Assembly (NCBI GenBank): GCA_016293915.1
Contig: JAEDCY010000006.1
Location: forward strand, 1-64,000
DNA length: 64,000 nucleotides
Direction: 5' to 3'
From: Treponema sp.
Lineage (GTDB): Bacteria > Spirochaetota > Spirochaetia > Treponematales > Treponemataceae
Position numbers and translations under genes: made by a program. Under the pieces are notes generated by a model. The model made no database searches. It was not told the DNA's origin and saw only the letters and a program-made list of their open reading frames with translations. Shown piece after piece: positions 15,877 to 26,600 of this stretch (position 1 is its first letter; each line of letters opens with the position of its first letter).

Positions 15877-17290
15877 TATCCGCAATTCCTAATTTCTGCA
15901 TTTGTGCGGCTTCTTCTTTATAAGAAGCATATTCGCTGCGTTTTTTATTAGCATTTATTATTGAATTGCGCAAGGCAGAAAGTTCAATTTGCATACCTTT
16001 TATTCCTGTCTTAAACTCTGTGGCAACTTCCTGCTTAAAATGTGAATCAAAAGCATTGATTACAACAAAAAGAGACTGCAATTCAGAAATCTGTTTATTT
16101 ACAAAACTCAAAATTGCATCTTCAGAAGAAGACTGGATTTTTGAATACTCTATTCCCTTTGTTGCAATTCCATTATAAATACGTTCTTTACGAGACAAGT
16201 CAGACATAAACTCATTTATTTTGATTTTCTGTGTCCGCTCTGATCCGGTTTTTGAATCTTTTATTACAAGATTACAAATACGTTCTTTTTCCGGAATATG
16301 AAATGCCTTTTTGAGTGCACATATAAGCTTACTGAAGAAAGTACTTTTGGTTTTATACAAAAGTTCAATATTATCAGAAAGTTTTGAAATAAGCTGTGCA
16401 AGAGTTGGTGCTGTAGCTCCAACAGCAAGAACAGACTGCATGAGCATTTCTTTTGTATCCGGCCCGGCAGCTTTTTTTACAGTTACACTTTTTGAAGATT
16501 CTTTTATCTGAAGGCGTTCAAGAACTGCCGCTCGTCTTCTGTCTTTATCAGGGGCATGATCTTCTTCAATAATTTCATTTACAAGATCAGTATAAAAATT
16601 CTTTTTGCCGGTTACTTTTGTATAAAGTCTTTTGATTTCTGCCAGCTCTGCTTCTGAAGATTCTGCAGCCTTCGCCTTATCGAAATCCGGATGATCAAAC
16701 AAATCGCGTCTAAGACCGCCTTTATATAGCTCCCGCAAAAAAACTGAAAGCTCTGTAAGTATGTTGTTTATTTCACCGGTTGACTGAGCACATTTATCAA
16801 GGCTGTCATTAATCATACTCTGAACAACATTTGGTGCACCTTTTTTTGCATTGCTGACAACCATTGCAAGAGCACGGGTATTCATTCTTGTACTGTTGCT
16901 GGAAAGATTGTCCCACTCAAAAACCTTGTTCAAATCCAGAAGCTGCTTAACCTTCTGAATCGTAAAATTTTCTATTGAAAATCTGAAGTAGGTACAAATA
17001 AAGTCGAGCATAGTCTCATAATTCGAAAACCGCTCTCCAAAAACCTTAGCAATTTCGCTTTCTGCAAATTCGGAAGTCTCTGGTACAACAATCCCTGAAA
17101 TCTTTTTATCCAGTCTATATGGATCTGGAACAATTAATGACTTCTTAACAAAATTTTCGAAAAGATTTTTTACGCAGGTATACATAAGCCGATACTGCAT
17201 AAGCATTTCCTGCAGACGTACAGAGTTATACCATTCCTGTTTTTTGTTTAGAGCTGTCTGAAGCTCATTTACAAAATTATCCACTTCCAT
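15869..17290 (-). CDS. Helical protein of unknown function in cyclase operon
   Basis: A 473-residue, largely alpha-helical soluble protein without signal peptide or transmembrane segment. It is rich in Lys/Glu/Ser, with a likely coiled-coil C-terminus (about 420-470). No catalytic motif is apparent and I do not recognise a family; it is probably spirochaete-restricted. It lies between a membrane coiled-coil protein and an oligopeptide-binding protein, and its stop codon overlaps the start of the latter. Confidence 0.7.
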   Translation of the reverse strand: MEVDNFVNELQTALNKKQEWYNSVRLQEMLMQYRLMYTCVKNLFENFVKKSLIVPDPYRLDKKISGIVVPETSEFAESEIAKVFGERFSNYETMLDFICTYFRFSIENFTIQKVKQLLDLNKVFEWDNLSSNSTRMNTRALAMVVSNAKKGAPNVVQSMINDSLDKCAQSTGEINNILTELSVFLRELYKGGLRRDLFDHPDFDKAKAAESSEAELAEIKRLYTKVTGKKNFYTDLVNEIIEEDHAPDKDRRRAAVLERLQIKESSKSVTVKKAAGPDTKEMLMQSVLAVGATAPTLAQLISKLSDNIELLYKTKSTFFSKLICALKKAFHIPEKERICNLVIKDSKTGSERTQKIKINEFMSDLSRKERIYNGIATKGIEYSKIQSSSEDAILSFVNKQISELQSLFVVINAFDSHFKQEVATEFKTGIKGMQIELSALRNSIINANKKRSEYASYKEEAAQMQKLGIADNV

Positions 17291-17317
17291 ACTTAGATTA
17301 TCGGCAGAAAGTCCTGA

Positions 17318-18811
17318 TTACTTGCTTAAAATTTTCACAGGTGTTCCTGGTACTATAGAATCAAAATTTACCTCGTATGTTTCACCATTTTTATCTGTTC
17401 CAACTTCAAAATAGAAAGAATTATCTTCGGCTCGGAAGATTTTTCCTTTGACAGTTTTATCAGCCTTAAATTCAGCATCAGCTCCTTCTTCTGTAATCAG
17501 ATAACGAGCCTTACCTGTAACATAAACACGCATGCTATCATAATCAGTTGCAAACATAATTACTGCGTTTGTTTTTGCCAGAGATAAAAGTGTTTCATAA
17601 GTCTGCTCATAGAAAGCCTGCTGATCTGAAATCTGTTTTTTACTTTCTGTAAGCTCATTCGAAAGACTGTTTATTTTTTCATTGAGCTGAACAGTTTCGT
17701 TATAAAGAGAAGCAGTTGTATTTACAAATGCTGCACCCATCTCATTTACAAGCTCGCGTGAGGCTGCTGTATAAGTCGGAATTGAATTCTTTTGCGGAAC
17801 ATCTCTTACTGCTTTATCAAGATATTTATAATCATCATAAAGCTTTTGATATTCGTTCATTGTATTTGAAAGCTTCTGTGATGAAATATTTTTTTGTGCT
17901 AATGCAGAAGTCGCATTAAAATCTGGAGCAGCTGTATTATTAGTTTTTTGAATTATACTGCCAGCCTTTTCATCATTAAGTTTTGGATCAAGCAAAGCAA
18001 GCTCAGTCTGATATTGTGCCGAAACAGCACTTACAGCAGAACGAATTGCTTCTGTATTCTGCTCTTGTGTATCTGAAAGTTTTTTGTTTAATTCTGCTAT
18101 GCGGATTTCGTACTGGTCTTTTATTTTCTTTTGTTCGAGCTCTTTGACCTTGCGTTCACTATCAAGGGCTTTTTCCTTTTCCTTTGCAGCCTGAACCTTA
18201 GCCGCATCAAATTCTGCAAGCTGAGCTTTATATTCTTCGATTTCTTTTTCTGCCTGAACAAGCTGTGCATCATATTCTTCATGAATTGCAGCTAAAGCCT
18301 CTTTGTAATTCTTATCAGCCTCATAAATAAGCTCCGCACGTTTTTTTCTTGAAAGGCGGGTCATAGAATCAATAACGAAGATATCGTTTGTATGAGAATC
18401 TTCTGCGGCCTTAAGTTTTACAGCCATATCACCTTCAACTGCTGCACGCTGTTTTACGGCATTGTCGTAGTTTGTCTGAGCTGCAGTTACTGTGTTCAAG
18501 AGATTTTTAAGATTGAGGTCATCAAACTCTGCCACGCTTACAGAAATTTCTTCATTATGAGACGAAATTGTTTTTGTCATTATAAAGGCAATTGCAAATA
18601 CAACTAAAAAACAACCGATAAGCATCAGGGCCGAAAAAGGCGAATGATTCTTTTTTGATTTTGCATATTCATTTTCGATATTATAAGTCTGCTCAGAAGA
18701 AGTCTGGTGAATGCGTTCCAGCTCCTTTCCAAGAAAGAGCATTACTTCATTATGTATCTGATTTGCTTTTTGCTCTTCTGATATTTTTGTTATTTTGTTG
18801 TCATTGTCCAT
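17318..18811 (-). CDS. Membrane-anchored coiled-coil protein of unknown function
   Basis: A 497-residue protein. After a charged N-terminus there is one transmembrane helix (about 59-81, FSALMLIGCFLVVFAIAFIM), then a long coiled-coil region with many Ala/Glu/Lys heptads (about 100-275), a mixed region, and a C-terminal beta-rich domain (KVKGKIFRAEDNSFYFEV-like). It probably spans the inner membrane with a large periplasmic part. ATG at 18811 has GGAG 6 nt upstream; a TTG 12 nt further is rejected. It overlaps the 3' end of the cyclase gene by 22 bp, implying tight coupling. Confidence 0.7.
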   Translation of the reverse strand: MDNDNKITKISEEQKANQIHNEVMLFLGKELERIHQTSSEQTYNIENEYAKSKKNHSPFSALMLIGCFLVVFAIAFIMTKTISSHNEEISVSVAEFDDLNLKNLLNTVTAAQTNYDNAVKQRAAVEGDMAVKLKAAEDSHTNDIFVIDSMTRLSRKKRAELIYEADKNYKEALAAIHEEYDAQLVQAEKEIEEYKAQLAEFDAAKVQAAKEKEKALDSERKVKELEQKKIKDQYEIRIAELNKKLSDTQEQNTEAIRSAVSAVSAQYQTELALLDPKLNDEKAGSIIQKTNNTAAPDFNATSALAQKNISSQKLSNTMNEYQKLYDDYKYLDKAVRDVPQKNSIPTYTAASRELVNEMGAAFVNTTASLYNETVQLNEKINSLSNELTESKKQISDQQAFYEQTYETLLSLAKTNAVIMFATDYDSMRVYVTGKARYLITEEGADAEFKADKTVKGKIFRAEDNSFYFEVGTDKNGETYEVNFDSIVPGTPVKILSK

Positions 18812-20502
18812 ATTCCGCTCCAATCTGCAGGTGCACTCTTTATACCCATTCGCTCAAGGAATACCTGAGTGACATCTAGTTCCAGTCCTTTGAAAATTTT
18901 GCGGGCTGCTTTCCAGTCGCCGTCGTAATAAGCCTTTAAGCCCTCTTCAAACTTCTGATATTTTTCAAGCAGTGCTTCGTCCATTTCGTTTGTATCGAAA
19001 GGGAAGTAGATTTTCTTTCCTTTTGTTTTTCCTTTTACCTGAACTGTATCGATTTCTATAAACTTATAACGTGCGGTTTCTGCCGTTACTTCATCTTTAA
19101 TTGATTCGGAAACGACTACCGGAATGTGATAGATTCTTGTGAGCCCCTCGAGTCGCGATGCCGAATTTACGGTATCGCCGATTACGGTGTTTGTCATGTG
19201 AGACTGACGAGGATCATCAAAGTCGTTACGGCCGATTGTTCCGTAGAATACTTTTCCGCCGTCAACACCAACACCAACATCTACCATTACAGCCTGGAAA
19301 ACACTCTCTTCTGATTCTGTGAGTTTACGCTGCTTTTCTATTTCTTCGCGGCGGCCCTGCATTTCCTGTCTAAGCTCTGCAGTTGCGCGGGTTATGTTCC
19401 AGGCAGAAATTACGGCATTGTAAGCCTTAGAACGTTTTGAATCGAGAGTTCCATAAATTGCAAGAATTGCGTCTCCAATAATAGAACCTACAATTCCCGA
19501 GTTCTCATGAACATTATGAATTACACGATTATAATGAACATTCAAAACTTCAATAATGTCGTTTCCAAGAGTTTCTGTTCGGTAAGTAAAACTCTTTACA
19601 TCGGAGAAAAGCATTGCAAGATCCTGCTGCTTTCCTTCGAGACCTACATCACGACCTGCATAAGCTTTTGCAACAATATCCTTTGAAACAAATTTCTGAA
19701 AAGTATCAAGAAGATTACTAACCTGCATTGAAAGAGAATTGAAGGAAGCCGCCAAGTAAGTAACGTCATCATTAGGAGCCTTTGAAATGTCGATAAGATC
19801 AAGCTTCTTTTTCTTCTGCATTTCGATAAGATCGTCTGTAAAAGAACGCAGGGATCTGAACTCACGGTTAATTGTTATATAACCGGCAGCAACAAATAGA
19901 AGCGTAAAAATAATGATTAATGCAGAAATGATTCCATAGATTCTATAATTTGATTTTTCCAGATCAGAACGAAGCTCAGCGCGGATAATGTAGTAGCCCC
20001 AGTCATCCTGATATTTATATACACCAAAATAGTCTCCATAAGGACTCGAAAAAGAAATAGACCCTTCCTCTATTCCCTTCTCTTTATTTTGATTTAGCAG
20101 CATTAGGGCATTTGAATCAAAAGAAGGAAAAACCGCAAGCTCATTTGCATCAGTTAAAAACTCAATTTCTCCATCATTTGTTACACCAAGTGCAAGACTG
20201 TTAGCATTATCAAATCCAGTTCTGGCAACCTTACACATAGCATCAATACTTTCTTCCCGATTACCAGAATACGAATAAATCTGATACTGATTTGAAGAAG
20301 TTGTATAAAGCTCTTTCAACTGACTTACCATGATTGTATTATTTAAATTGATAATCTGACGTTGAGTAAGCTGAAGTGAAATAAAATTTGTAATAAAATT
20401 TGAAAGCAGTATAAGACAAATAAAGATGAGAAGCATCTTTAAGCCAATCGGAATAATCCTCGTTTTTCCTACTCTGGAAAAGAATTTAATCTTGCCAGGC
20501 AC
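18790..20502 (-). CDS. Membrane class III adenylate/guanylate cyclase
   Basis: A 570-residue sensor enzyme. A first transmembrane helix (about 23-45) is followed by an extracytoplasmic sensor domain (about 46-195), a second helix (about 198-220), a HAMP-like linker and a class III cyclase catalytic domain (about 290-470). Metal-binding aspartates lie in LAMLFSDVKSFT and IIGDAILAIYG; other signatures are GVGVDGGKVFYGTIG and VIGDTVNSASRLEG. A C-terminal helical region follows. It makes cAMP or cGMP in response to an external signal. The start is GTG 20502 with GGAGG 7 nt upstream; the longer frame from GTG 20544 lacks such a site. First gene of a four-gene operon. Confidence 0.85.
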   Translation of the reverse strand: MPGKIKFFSRVGKTRIIPIGLKMLLIFICLILLSNFITNFISLQLTQRQIINLNNTIMVSQLKELYTTSSNQYQIYSYSGNREESIDAMCKVARTGFDNANSLALGVTNDGEIEFLTDANELAVFPSFDSNALMLLNQNKEKGIEEGSISFSSPYGDYFGVYKYQDDWGYYIIRAELRSDLEKSNYRIYGIISALIIIFTLLFVAAGYITINREFRSLRSFTDDLIEMQKKKKLDLIDISKAPNDDVTYLAASFNSLSMQVSNLLDTFQKFVSKDIVAKAYAGRDVGLEGKQQDLAMLFSDVKSFTYRTETLGNDIIEVLNVHYNRVIHNVHENSGIVGSIIGDAILAIYGTLDSKRSKAYNAVISAWNITRATAELRQEMQGRREEIEKQRKLTESEESVFQAVMVDVGVGVDGGKVFYGTIGRNDFDDPRQSHMTNTVIGDTVNSASRLEGLTRIYHIPVVVSESIKDEVTAETARYKFIEIDTVQVKGKTKGKKIYFPFDTNEMDEALLEKYQKFEEGLKAYYDGDWKAARKIFKGLELDVTQVFLERMGIKSAPADWSGIWTMTTK

Positions 20503-20663
20503 GTTGAGTCCTCCAAATCGGTCATTGCTTAAAGGCAGTGACACAAATATCTTTTTTCTCCGAGATTATTTTTAAATTGATATTTTGAATTAATCTTTCG
20601 CAAACGTTGTAGTAACTATGAATTATAAATCAATTGAATAAAAAACGCAATTTTTTTATGATA

Positions 20664-20740
20664 GTGTCATTCCGAACCTTCGTAGCACAGCTACTCGGAG
20701 ACTCTCTAAAAAAGATGCTGAATCAAGTTCAGCATGACAC
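20664..20740. repeat. Palindromic intergenic repeat pair
   Basis: Starts GTGTCATTCCGAACCTTCG and ends GATGCTGAATCAAGTTCAGC followed by ATGACAC, so the outermost bases are inverted. It contains CAGCTACTCGGAGACTC, which also appears inverted at about 5932-5955. It lies immediately before the murJ start, leaving no room for a normal leader. Confidence 0.65.
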
Positions 20741-20755
20741 ATAATGGATTCTAAT

Positions 20756-22420
20756 ATGTCTAAAAAATCAAAATCTATAGTACGTTCAGGGCTTCTGCTT
20801 ACTCTTATGACCTTTGCTTCCCGCATTATGGGACTTGTTCGCGAGATGACAAAGGCATCTTTCCTTGGAACCGGACTTTTTGCCGACAGTTTTTCTGTCG
20901 CATTTATGATTCCAAACCTTTTCCGAAAACTTTTTGCTGAAAACGCAATTTCTGTAGCTTTTATTCCTACCTTCAAGGACTATATTTCAAAAGAAGATAC
21001 TAGCGAAAATAAAAAAACAACACAGGAATTTCTAAACGCTACTCTGACTCTTGTATCTTTTCTTACAGCCTGTGTTGTTACTTTGGGAATAATTCTTGCT
21101 CCTTTTATCATTCCGATTTTCTGCAAAGCTCCGGCTGAAGGAATAGAGGGATATGCAGCAAAGCTTGATTACTATCTTCTGGAACTCAATGAAACAACAA
21201 TACTTACGAGGATAATGTTCCCGTATCTCTTTTTGATTTCAATAGCAGCATTTTTTCAGGGAGTTTTAAACACCTGTGGAATTTTTGCACCTTCTGGTTT
21301 TACTCCGGTTATGTTCAACGGAATTGTAGTTCTTTCAACTTATATTCTCGCACCACATACTTCTAATCCGGCGCGAGCAATGGCTATAGGAACAATTTTG
21401 GGTGGCACAGTCCAGGCTATTTTCCAGTGGCCTTTTGTTCACAAGACTGGCTGGAAAACCGGAATCACATCAATAAAAAAAGCTTTTACAAACCCAGGAA
21501 CCAGAAAAGTTATGGCTCTGCTGGCTCCAACAATTGTTGGAATTGCCGCATATCAGCTTAATGACACAGTTTCAACAGCACTTGCTAAACACGTGGGACC
21601 TGGTATTGCATCAAGCCTTCAGTACAGCATCCGACTTCAGGAACTGATTCTTGGAATTTTTGCAGTTTCAATCGGAACTGTAATTCTGCCGGATCTTTCG
21701 GGCTTTGCAAATAAAAAAGACTGGACTCAGTTCAATTCAATGCTGCTTCAGGCAATCAAAATTATGACTTTGATTTCGATTCCGATTACAGCCTACTCGC
21801 TTATCACCGGCCGCGAACTGATTTCCCTCTTATATAAAAGAAATCAGTTTGATGAAGATTCTGTAATTATGACTCTGGGAATTTTTCGCTTTCATATTGC
21901 GGGCCTGCTTTTTATTGCCCTTAACAGGATCATGGCTCCGGCTTTTTATGCACAGAAAAAACCTAAGCTCCCCACTATTGCAGGCCTTATCAATTTTGCT
22001 TCAAACATTCTTTTTGTCTTCATCCTTTCAAGACCAATGGGTGGAAACGGAATCGCTCTTGCCTTAAGCATCGCAAGCTGTCTTAATACAATTTTCCTTT
22101 TTATCTTTATGAAAAAAATGGAATCAATAGAAGTTGGCCGGCTGGCACGCGGAACTCTACTCTATGCTTTAAAGATGCTGATTTTTTCTGTGATTGCTTC
22201 GGTGCCGACTTATTATCTGCATAAGTTTCTGGTAAAAACTTTTGAGGGGCATGGAAATCTTATTGCTTATGGAGCACCAGTTGTGATTTCTGCAATTGCA
22301 TTTGCCCTTGTAGGAGTACTTGAACTGATTATCGCAAGAGATGAGATTGTGCAGTCTATAACAGCCCGCTGGTTGAGTAGCCCGAAGGGCGTATCGAAAC
22401 CAAATACAGATAAGAACTAA
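20756..22420 (+). CDS. murJ: Lipid II flippase MurJ
   Basis: A 554-residue polytopic membrane protein of the MATE-like MurJ/MviN family that moves lipid II across the inner membrane for peptidoglycan synthesis. Signatures: FASRIMGLVREMTKASFLGTG near the N-terminus, then FSVAFMIPNLFRKLFAENAIS. About 14 hydrophobic segments follow. The start could be ATG 20744 or 20756; a GGA lies 6 nt before the latter, but no strong site exists for either. The last 16 residues (from about 539) are encoded by a foldback repeat, giving a WLSSPKGVSKP tail that is not family-conserved. Confidence 0.9.
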   Translation: MSKKSKSIVRSGLLLTLMTFASRIMGLVREMTKASFLGTGLFADSFSVAFMIPNLFRKLFAENAISVAFIPTFKDYISKEDTSENKKTTQEFLNATLTLVSFLTACVVTLGIILAPFIIPIFCKAPAEGIEGYAAKLDYYLLELNETTILTRIMFPYLFLISIAAFFQGVLNTCGIFAPSGFTPVMFNGIVVLSTYILAPHTSNPARAMAIGTILGGTVQAIFQWPFVHKTGWKTGITSIKKAFTNPGTRKVMALLAPTIVGIAAYQLNDTVSTALAKHVGPGIASSLQYSIRLQELILGIFAVSIGTVILPDLSGFANKKDWTQFNSMLLQAIKIMTLISIPITAYSLITGRELISLLYKRNQFDEDSVIMTLGIFRFHIAGLLFIALNRIMAPAFYAQKKPKLPTIAGLINFASNILFVFILSRPMGGNGIALALSIASCLNTIFLFIFMKKMESIEVGRLARGTLLYALKMLIFSVIASVPTYYLHKFLVKTFEGHGNLIAYGAPVVISAIAFALVGVLELIIARDEIVQSITARWLSSPKGVSKPNTDKN

Positions 22421-22463
22421 CCGGTGGTTTCGATACACCCGCATTCGCGGGCACTCAACCACC
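22371..22463. repeat. Foldback repeat overlapping the murJ 3' end
   Basis: The left copy (22371-22401, GGTTGAGTAG...GTATCGAAACC) lies inside the murJ reading frame, and the inverted right copy (22423-22463) follows the stop codon. Each copy has its own internal stem, CCCGAAGGG and CCCGCATTCGCGGG. Same subfamily as 12759-12865. Confidence 0.75.
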
Positions 22464-22482
22464 CTACAACAGAGAGGTACAA

Positions 22483-23631
22483 ATGAAAGAATATACAAAT
22501 GACCAATTAAAAGAAATCTACCGCGCACGCCGAAAGACCCTTGCAAGCGAAATGAAAAGCCGCAGCGCAGGTGCCTGTGTTTTTATCGACAGCGAAGAAC
22601 ACCGCGACCCGGCTCTGCCATATTTTACAAATCACCCCAGCGACGCAGTTCTCATAATTTTCAGCGACGGCTACACCGTACTCATTCCCTGGGATGAAAA
22701 TCTTGCCCGCCAGCAGGCCCAGTACGACAAGCTTGTGCCATATACCCGCTATAAAAACAAGGATATAGATGCAATTCTTGCCGTGCTCAACGTTTGCTAC
22801 ACTCACGGAGAAAACAGCCGTGTAGAACTACCTCCATATCTGACCTATCCAACCTATCTTAAATTTATTGATGCACTTGCAAACTACGACTGCCGCTGTA
22901 TGGAAGATGGTCTTCACAAGTTTGTCGTAGACTGCCGCATGATTAAAGATGAATATGAAATTGAATGTACCCGTGAAGCAGCCCGTGTAGGAGACCTGAT
23001 TATTGATGAAATTGAAAAACAGGTACGTAAAGGCAAAATTAAAACTGAAACTGATGTCGCACTTTTGATAGAAAAAAAACTTCGTGAAAACGGATGTCAG
23101 AGAACAGGTTTTGATACGCTCGCGGCGGGACCTTCGCGCAGCTTCGCAATTCATGCGTTCCCGGGATACACTGCAGCAGACTGGCCGGCACAGGGACTTT
23201 CCATTCTGGACTTTGGCGTTGTTTATAACGGCTATACAAGCGATACAACGCTTACAATTGCAAAAGGACCTCTGACTGCCGCCCAGGAAAAACAGCTGGA
23301 GCTGGTTCAGAAAGCCTATGATGAATGCTTAAAACTCTACAAACCTGGACGGCCGATTATGGAGGCAGCGAAAAAGGCGGACAGTATTTTTGCAGCAGCA
23401 AAGCGTAAGATGCCTCACACTCTGGGCCACGCTATTGGTCTTGAGATTCATGAGCAGCCGCGTGTGAGCCCGCGCACTGCGCCAGAGCTGCTTTTTAAGC
23501 CGGGAATGATTTTAACTTGTGAGCCGGGACTTTATGATGTGAAAATCGGTGGAACACGCCTGGAAAATGATGTCCTCATCACCGAAGACGGCAATGAGGT
23601 TATCACTCATTCACGAATTATCCGAATCTAG
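22483..23631 (+). CDS. M24-family Xaa-Pro aminopeptidase
   Basis: A 382-residue metallopeptidase that removes N-terminal residues preceding proline. An N-terminal creatinase-like domain (about 1-165) precedes a pita-bread catalytic domain. Metal ligands are visible in LDFGVVYNGYTSDTT (Asp, Asp), HTLGHAIGLEIHE (His), CEPGLY (Glu) and TRLENDVLIT (Glu). It is probably cytoplasmic and involved in peptide use. An AGAGAGG ribosome binding site is present. Its TAG stop and the TAG of the convergent TPR gene share the palindrome CTAG. Confidence 0.88.
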   Translation: MKEYTNDQLKEIYRARRKTLASEMKSRSAGACVFIDSEEHRDPALPYFTNHPSDAVLIIFSDGYTVLIPWDENLARQQAQYDKLVPYTRYKNKDIDAILAVLNVCYTHGENSRVELPPYLTYPTYLKFIDALANYDCRCMEDGLHKFVVDCRMIKDEYEIECTREAARVGDLIIDEIEKQVRKGKIKTETDVALLIEKKLRENGCQRTGFDTLAAGPSRSFAIHAFPGYTAADWPAQGLSILDFGVVYNGYTSDTTLTIAKGPLTAAQEKQLELVQKAYDECLKLYKPGRPIMEAAKKADSIFAAAKRKMPHTLGHAIGLEIHEQPRVSPRTAPELLFKPGMILTCEPGLYDVKIGGTRLENDVLITEDGNEVITHSRIIRI

Positions 23632-26600
23632 AAAATTTCGCTCTTTTGATTTCGCAGGGCTATCTGTTCAAGAATACTGTCGGCACTTACACAAAGTGCT
23701 GTACACAGATATTTATCTTCGAGTCCCTGAGCAAGTTTCTTCATATCGGAAATTACATGGCGAATAAGATCATTGCTTAATTCTTCTTCGCAGCAGTCTT
23801 CGAGCTGGCGGTTGTATTCTTCACCGAGCACACCTGACTTTATCAATGATTCTGCTGTTATGAGAAGACCTCTCTTTCCAGACATTTTCTGAATGATATA
23901 TTCTATAACCATTCTCATACGACAGCACTCAAATGAGTTTTTGTCTTTTTCTGGAAGGAAGCTTGAAAGAACTCTAAGCTTTTTGAAAAGCTCTAGTTCT
24001 GCAGCATAATTCTTTGCCATATTATCGTCATTAAGGATTCGGCTGATTTTGTCCAGCATATCGTCTGCTGTAATAAAGTTATCATCCGATTCCTTTTCAG
24101 CAGCTGGCACCTCAGCTACAGTTTCTTCAAGTGCTGCTTCTTCATAAGGACCACCACAGAGATCTTCGAGTTCTTCAACAGAAAGGAACTGGTCAAAAGT
24201 AAAATCATCAGAATCTCTTTCATCAGCTTCTGTTACATCTGCATCATCTATACTGATTTCTGAATCTTCAGATTCGCTTTCAACTTCTTCTTCAATTTCA
24301 GGCTCAGGTTCAGTTTCTGGTTTCAGTTCAATTTCTGGCTCAACTTCAACCTCTGGCTCAATTTCGACTTCTGACTCTTCAATCACAGGTTCTTCATCTT
24401 CCAGATCTTCATCAAAGCCATCTAAAGCAGCTTCTTCTGCAAGAATATCTTCTGATTCAGTTGATGAAATCAAATCTTCATCGAGTAATGAATCATCAAG
24501 CCCCTCTTCTTCGGCTTCCTCTTTAACTGGTTCTTCTGCTACCTGCTCCGGTTGCAAATCATATTCAGAAAGCTTGTCTTCTACAGCTTCTTCAACTGCT
24601 TTCTCAACAGTTTCCTGAATCATCTTCTCATTTTCCTGCTTGAGTTCATTTACAAGCTCTCTCTGCTGCAAAGCAAACTCACGCTGCTGAAGTTCGAGTT
24701 CCTTCTGCTGATTCTTCAAATCATTCATCATCTTCTGAGCATCAGATGCTGAAAGAGTATTTACCGGCGGCTCATAAGGCTCATAATCAGATTTCTGCTC
24801 CGGCTTTTCAGGCACCTTCGGTGCAAGCGGCTCATACTCCGGTTCCTCCTCGCTCGACCCCACCGGCTCATATTCCGAAGCCGGTTCTGTCTCCGCTTCA
24901 GGAGTACTCTCTGCTACAGGCTCTGACACAGCCTCTTCTATCGTGCCATCTTCAAAATCACCAAAGTCAAAATCACCTTCATCTTCTGAAAGACCATCCT
25001 TAAGACTGTCTTCTTCACCTGCTGCTGGTGTCATCATAGACATCAAATCAGAATCTTCCTCATTTTCGTCATAAGGCTTTTCCTCTTCTTCTGCAGGTTT
25101 ATTTTCAGCATCTGGATCATCATCAAAATCTTCCCAGAATTCACCATCTTCACCGGTAAGTGCCTGTTCTATCGTCGGAGTAGATTCAAGGCTGCTGATA
25201 TCAGGAAGTTCATCCTCGCCATCTCCCGAACCAGACATCATAGCATCTATCTGCTCATCATTTTTTTTGTCGTTATCAATCAAGCTTCCATCTTCTGCAA
25301 GATTTCCACCTTCCTCTTCTGAGAGTTTATCTGCATCAACTGCTATCGGCATTTCATCGGTATTATAAATTTCTTTATTTGTCTCAAGCTCGTTGTAAAT
25401 TTTCTCAAGTTCTTTAACAGCATAGATGTTAGGATTCTTTAACGAAACACCTTTTTCATAGTCTGATTTTGCCTTTTTTAAATCACCACGCACAGCGTTA
25501 ATTGTACCTAACAAATTATAACCTTCCGGTAACTGCGGTCTGCTATCTACAAAATGATTTGCCATTTCTTCAGCCTTTTCATAATTTCCAGTCTGAATAT
25601 AACGGTCAGCGGCATTAATCATATAATCTTTGTAGTGATGATTGATTTTCTTGATTTTATAAAAATAAGTATTTGCAGCCTCTTCATCTCCGCGGCAGAT
25701 AAAATACTGTCCGTAAAGATCAAGAATCTGAAGATCCTTACCATCACTTTTTTCATCGATTGTTTTAATCAAATCAAGTGCTTTTTCATAACGCTGAGCA
25801 GAAAGAAGAACATGTGCATACTGCTTACATACTTCAAGATTCTCAGGAGCAATATCGACTGCATCAAGAATTTTTTCCATGGCCTGATCAATCTTCATTC
25901 CCTTTTCAAGAGATTTTGAAAGACCAACAAGGATATTAATGTCGTGCTGCTTAAGAGCTTCTGCCTTCTTGAAAGTTTTTGTTGCATTATCGTAATCAAA
26001 CTGATTCAGATAAATACGTCCGAGAATGCAAAGCAAATCTACATCATCCGGATGCAATTTAATTGACTGTCCAACAAGTTCCTGAGCCTGCTTTGTGTCC
26101 TGACAACGGATAAGAAGTTCACTGAAATCACGGATGGCATCGAGCCAGCCCGGTCGTGTTTTAAGCGCATTTTCATAGCTTCTTACTGCTTCGGGATAAT
26201 TTTTTGTAGCTTCATAAACATGAGCAAGATTGTAATTCAAAATAGGATGATTCTGGTCTACCTGAAGCCCACGCCTAAAGGCAGCGATGGCCAGCTCATA
26301 CTCTTTTTTAGCCGAATAAATAGAACCAAGATGGTTATGCGCAAGTACATCATCCGGGTTGTGGTTGATTACAGATTCAAAGGCATCAATAGCGTCATCG
26401 TAATCACCCATCTCCTTGTAAGTAAAACCGAGGTTATAATTGATATTAGGATTTGAAGAAGAAATATCCTGGGCTTTATGAAGAATATTTACTGAATCTT
26501 CATAGCGTTTAAGGCGGCGAAAAATTGCACCCAGGCTCACCATTGAGTCAGTGTTATCCGGATTAAAAGTGATAATCTGCTCATAATAGGGAATTGCTTT

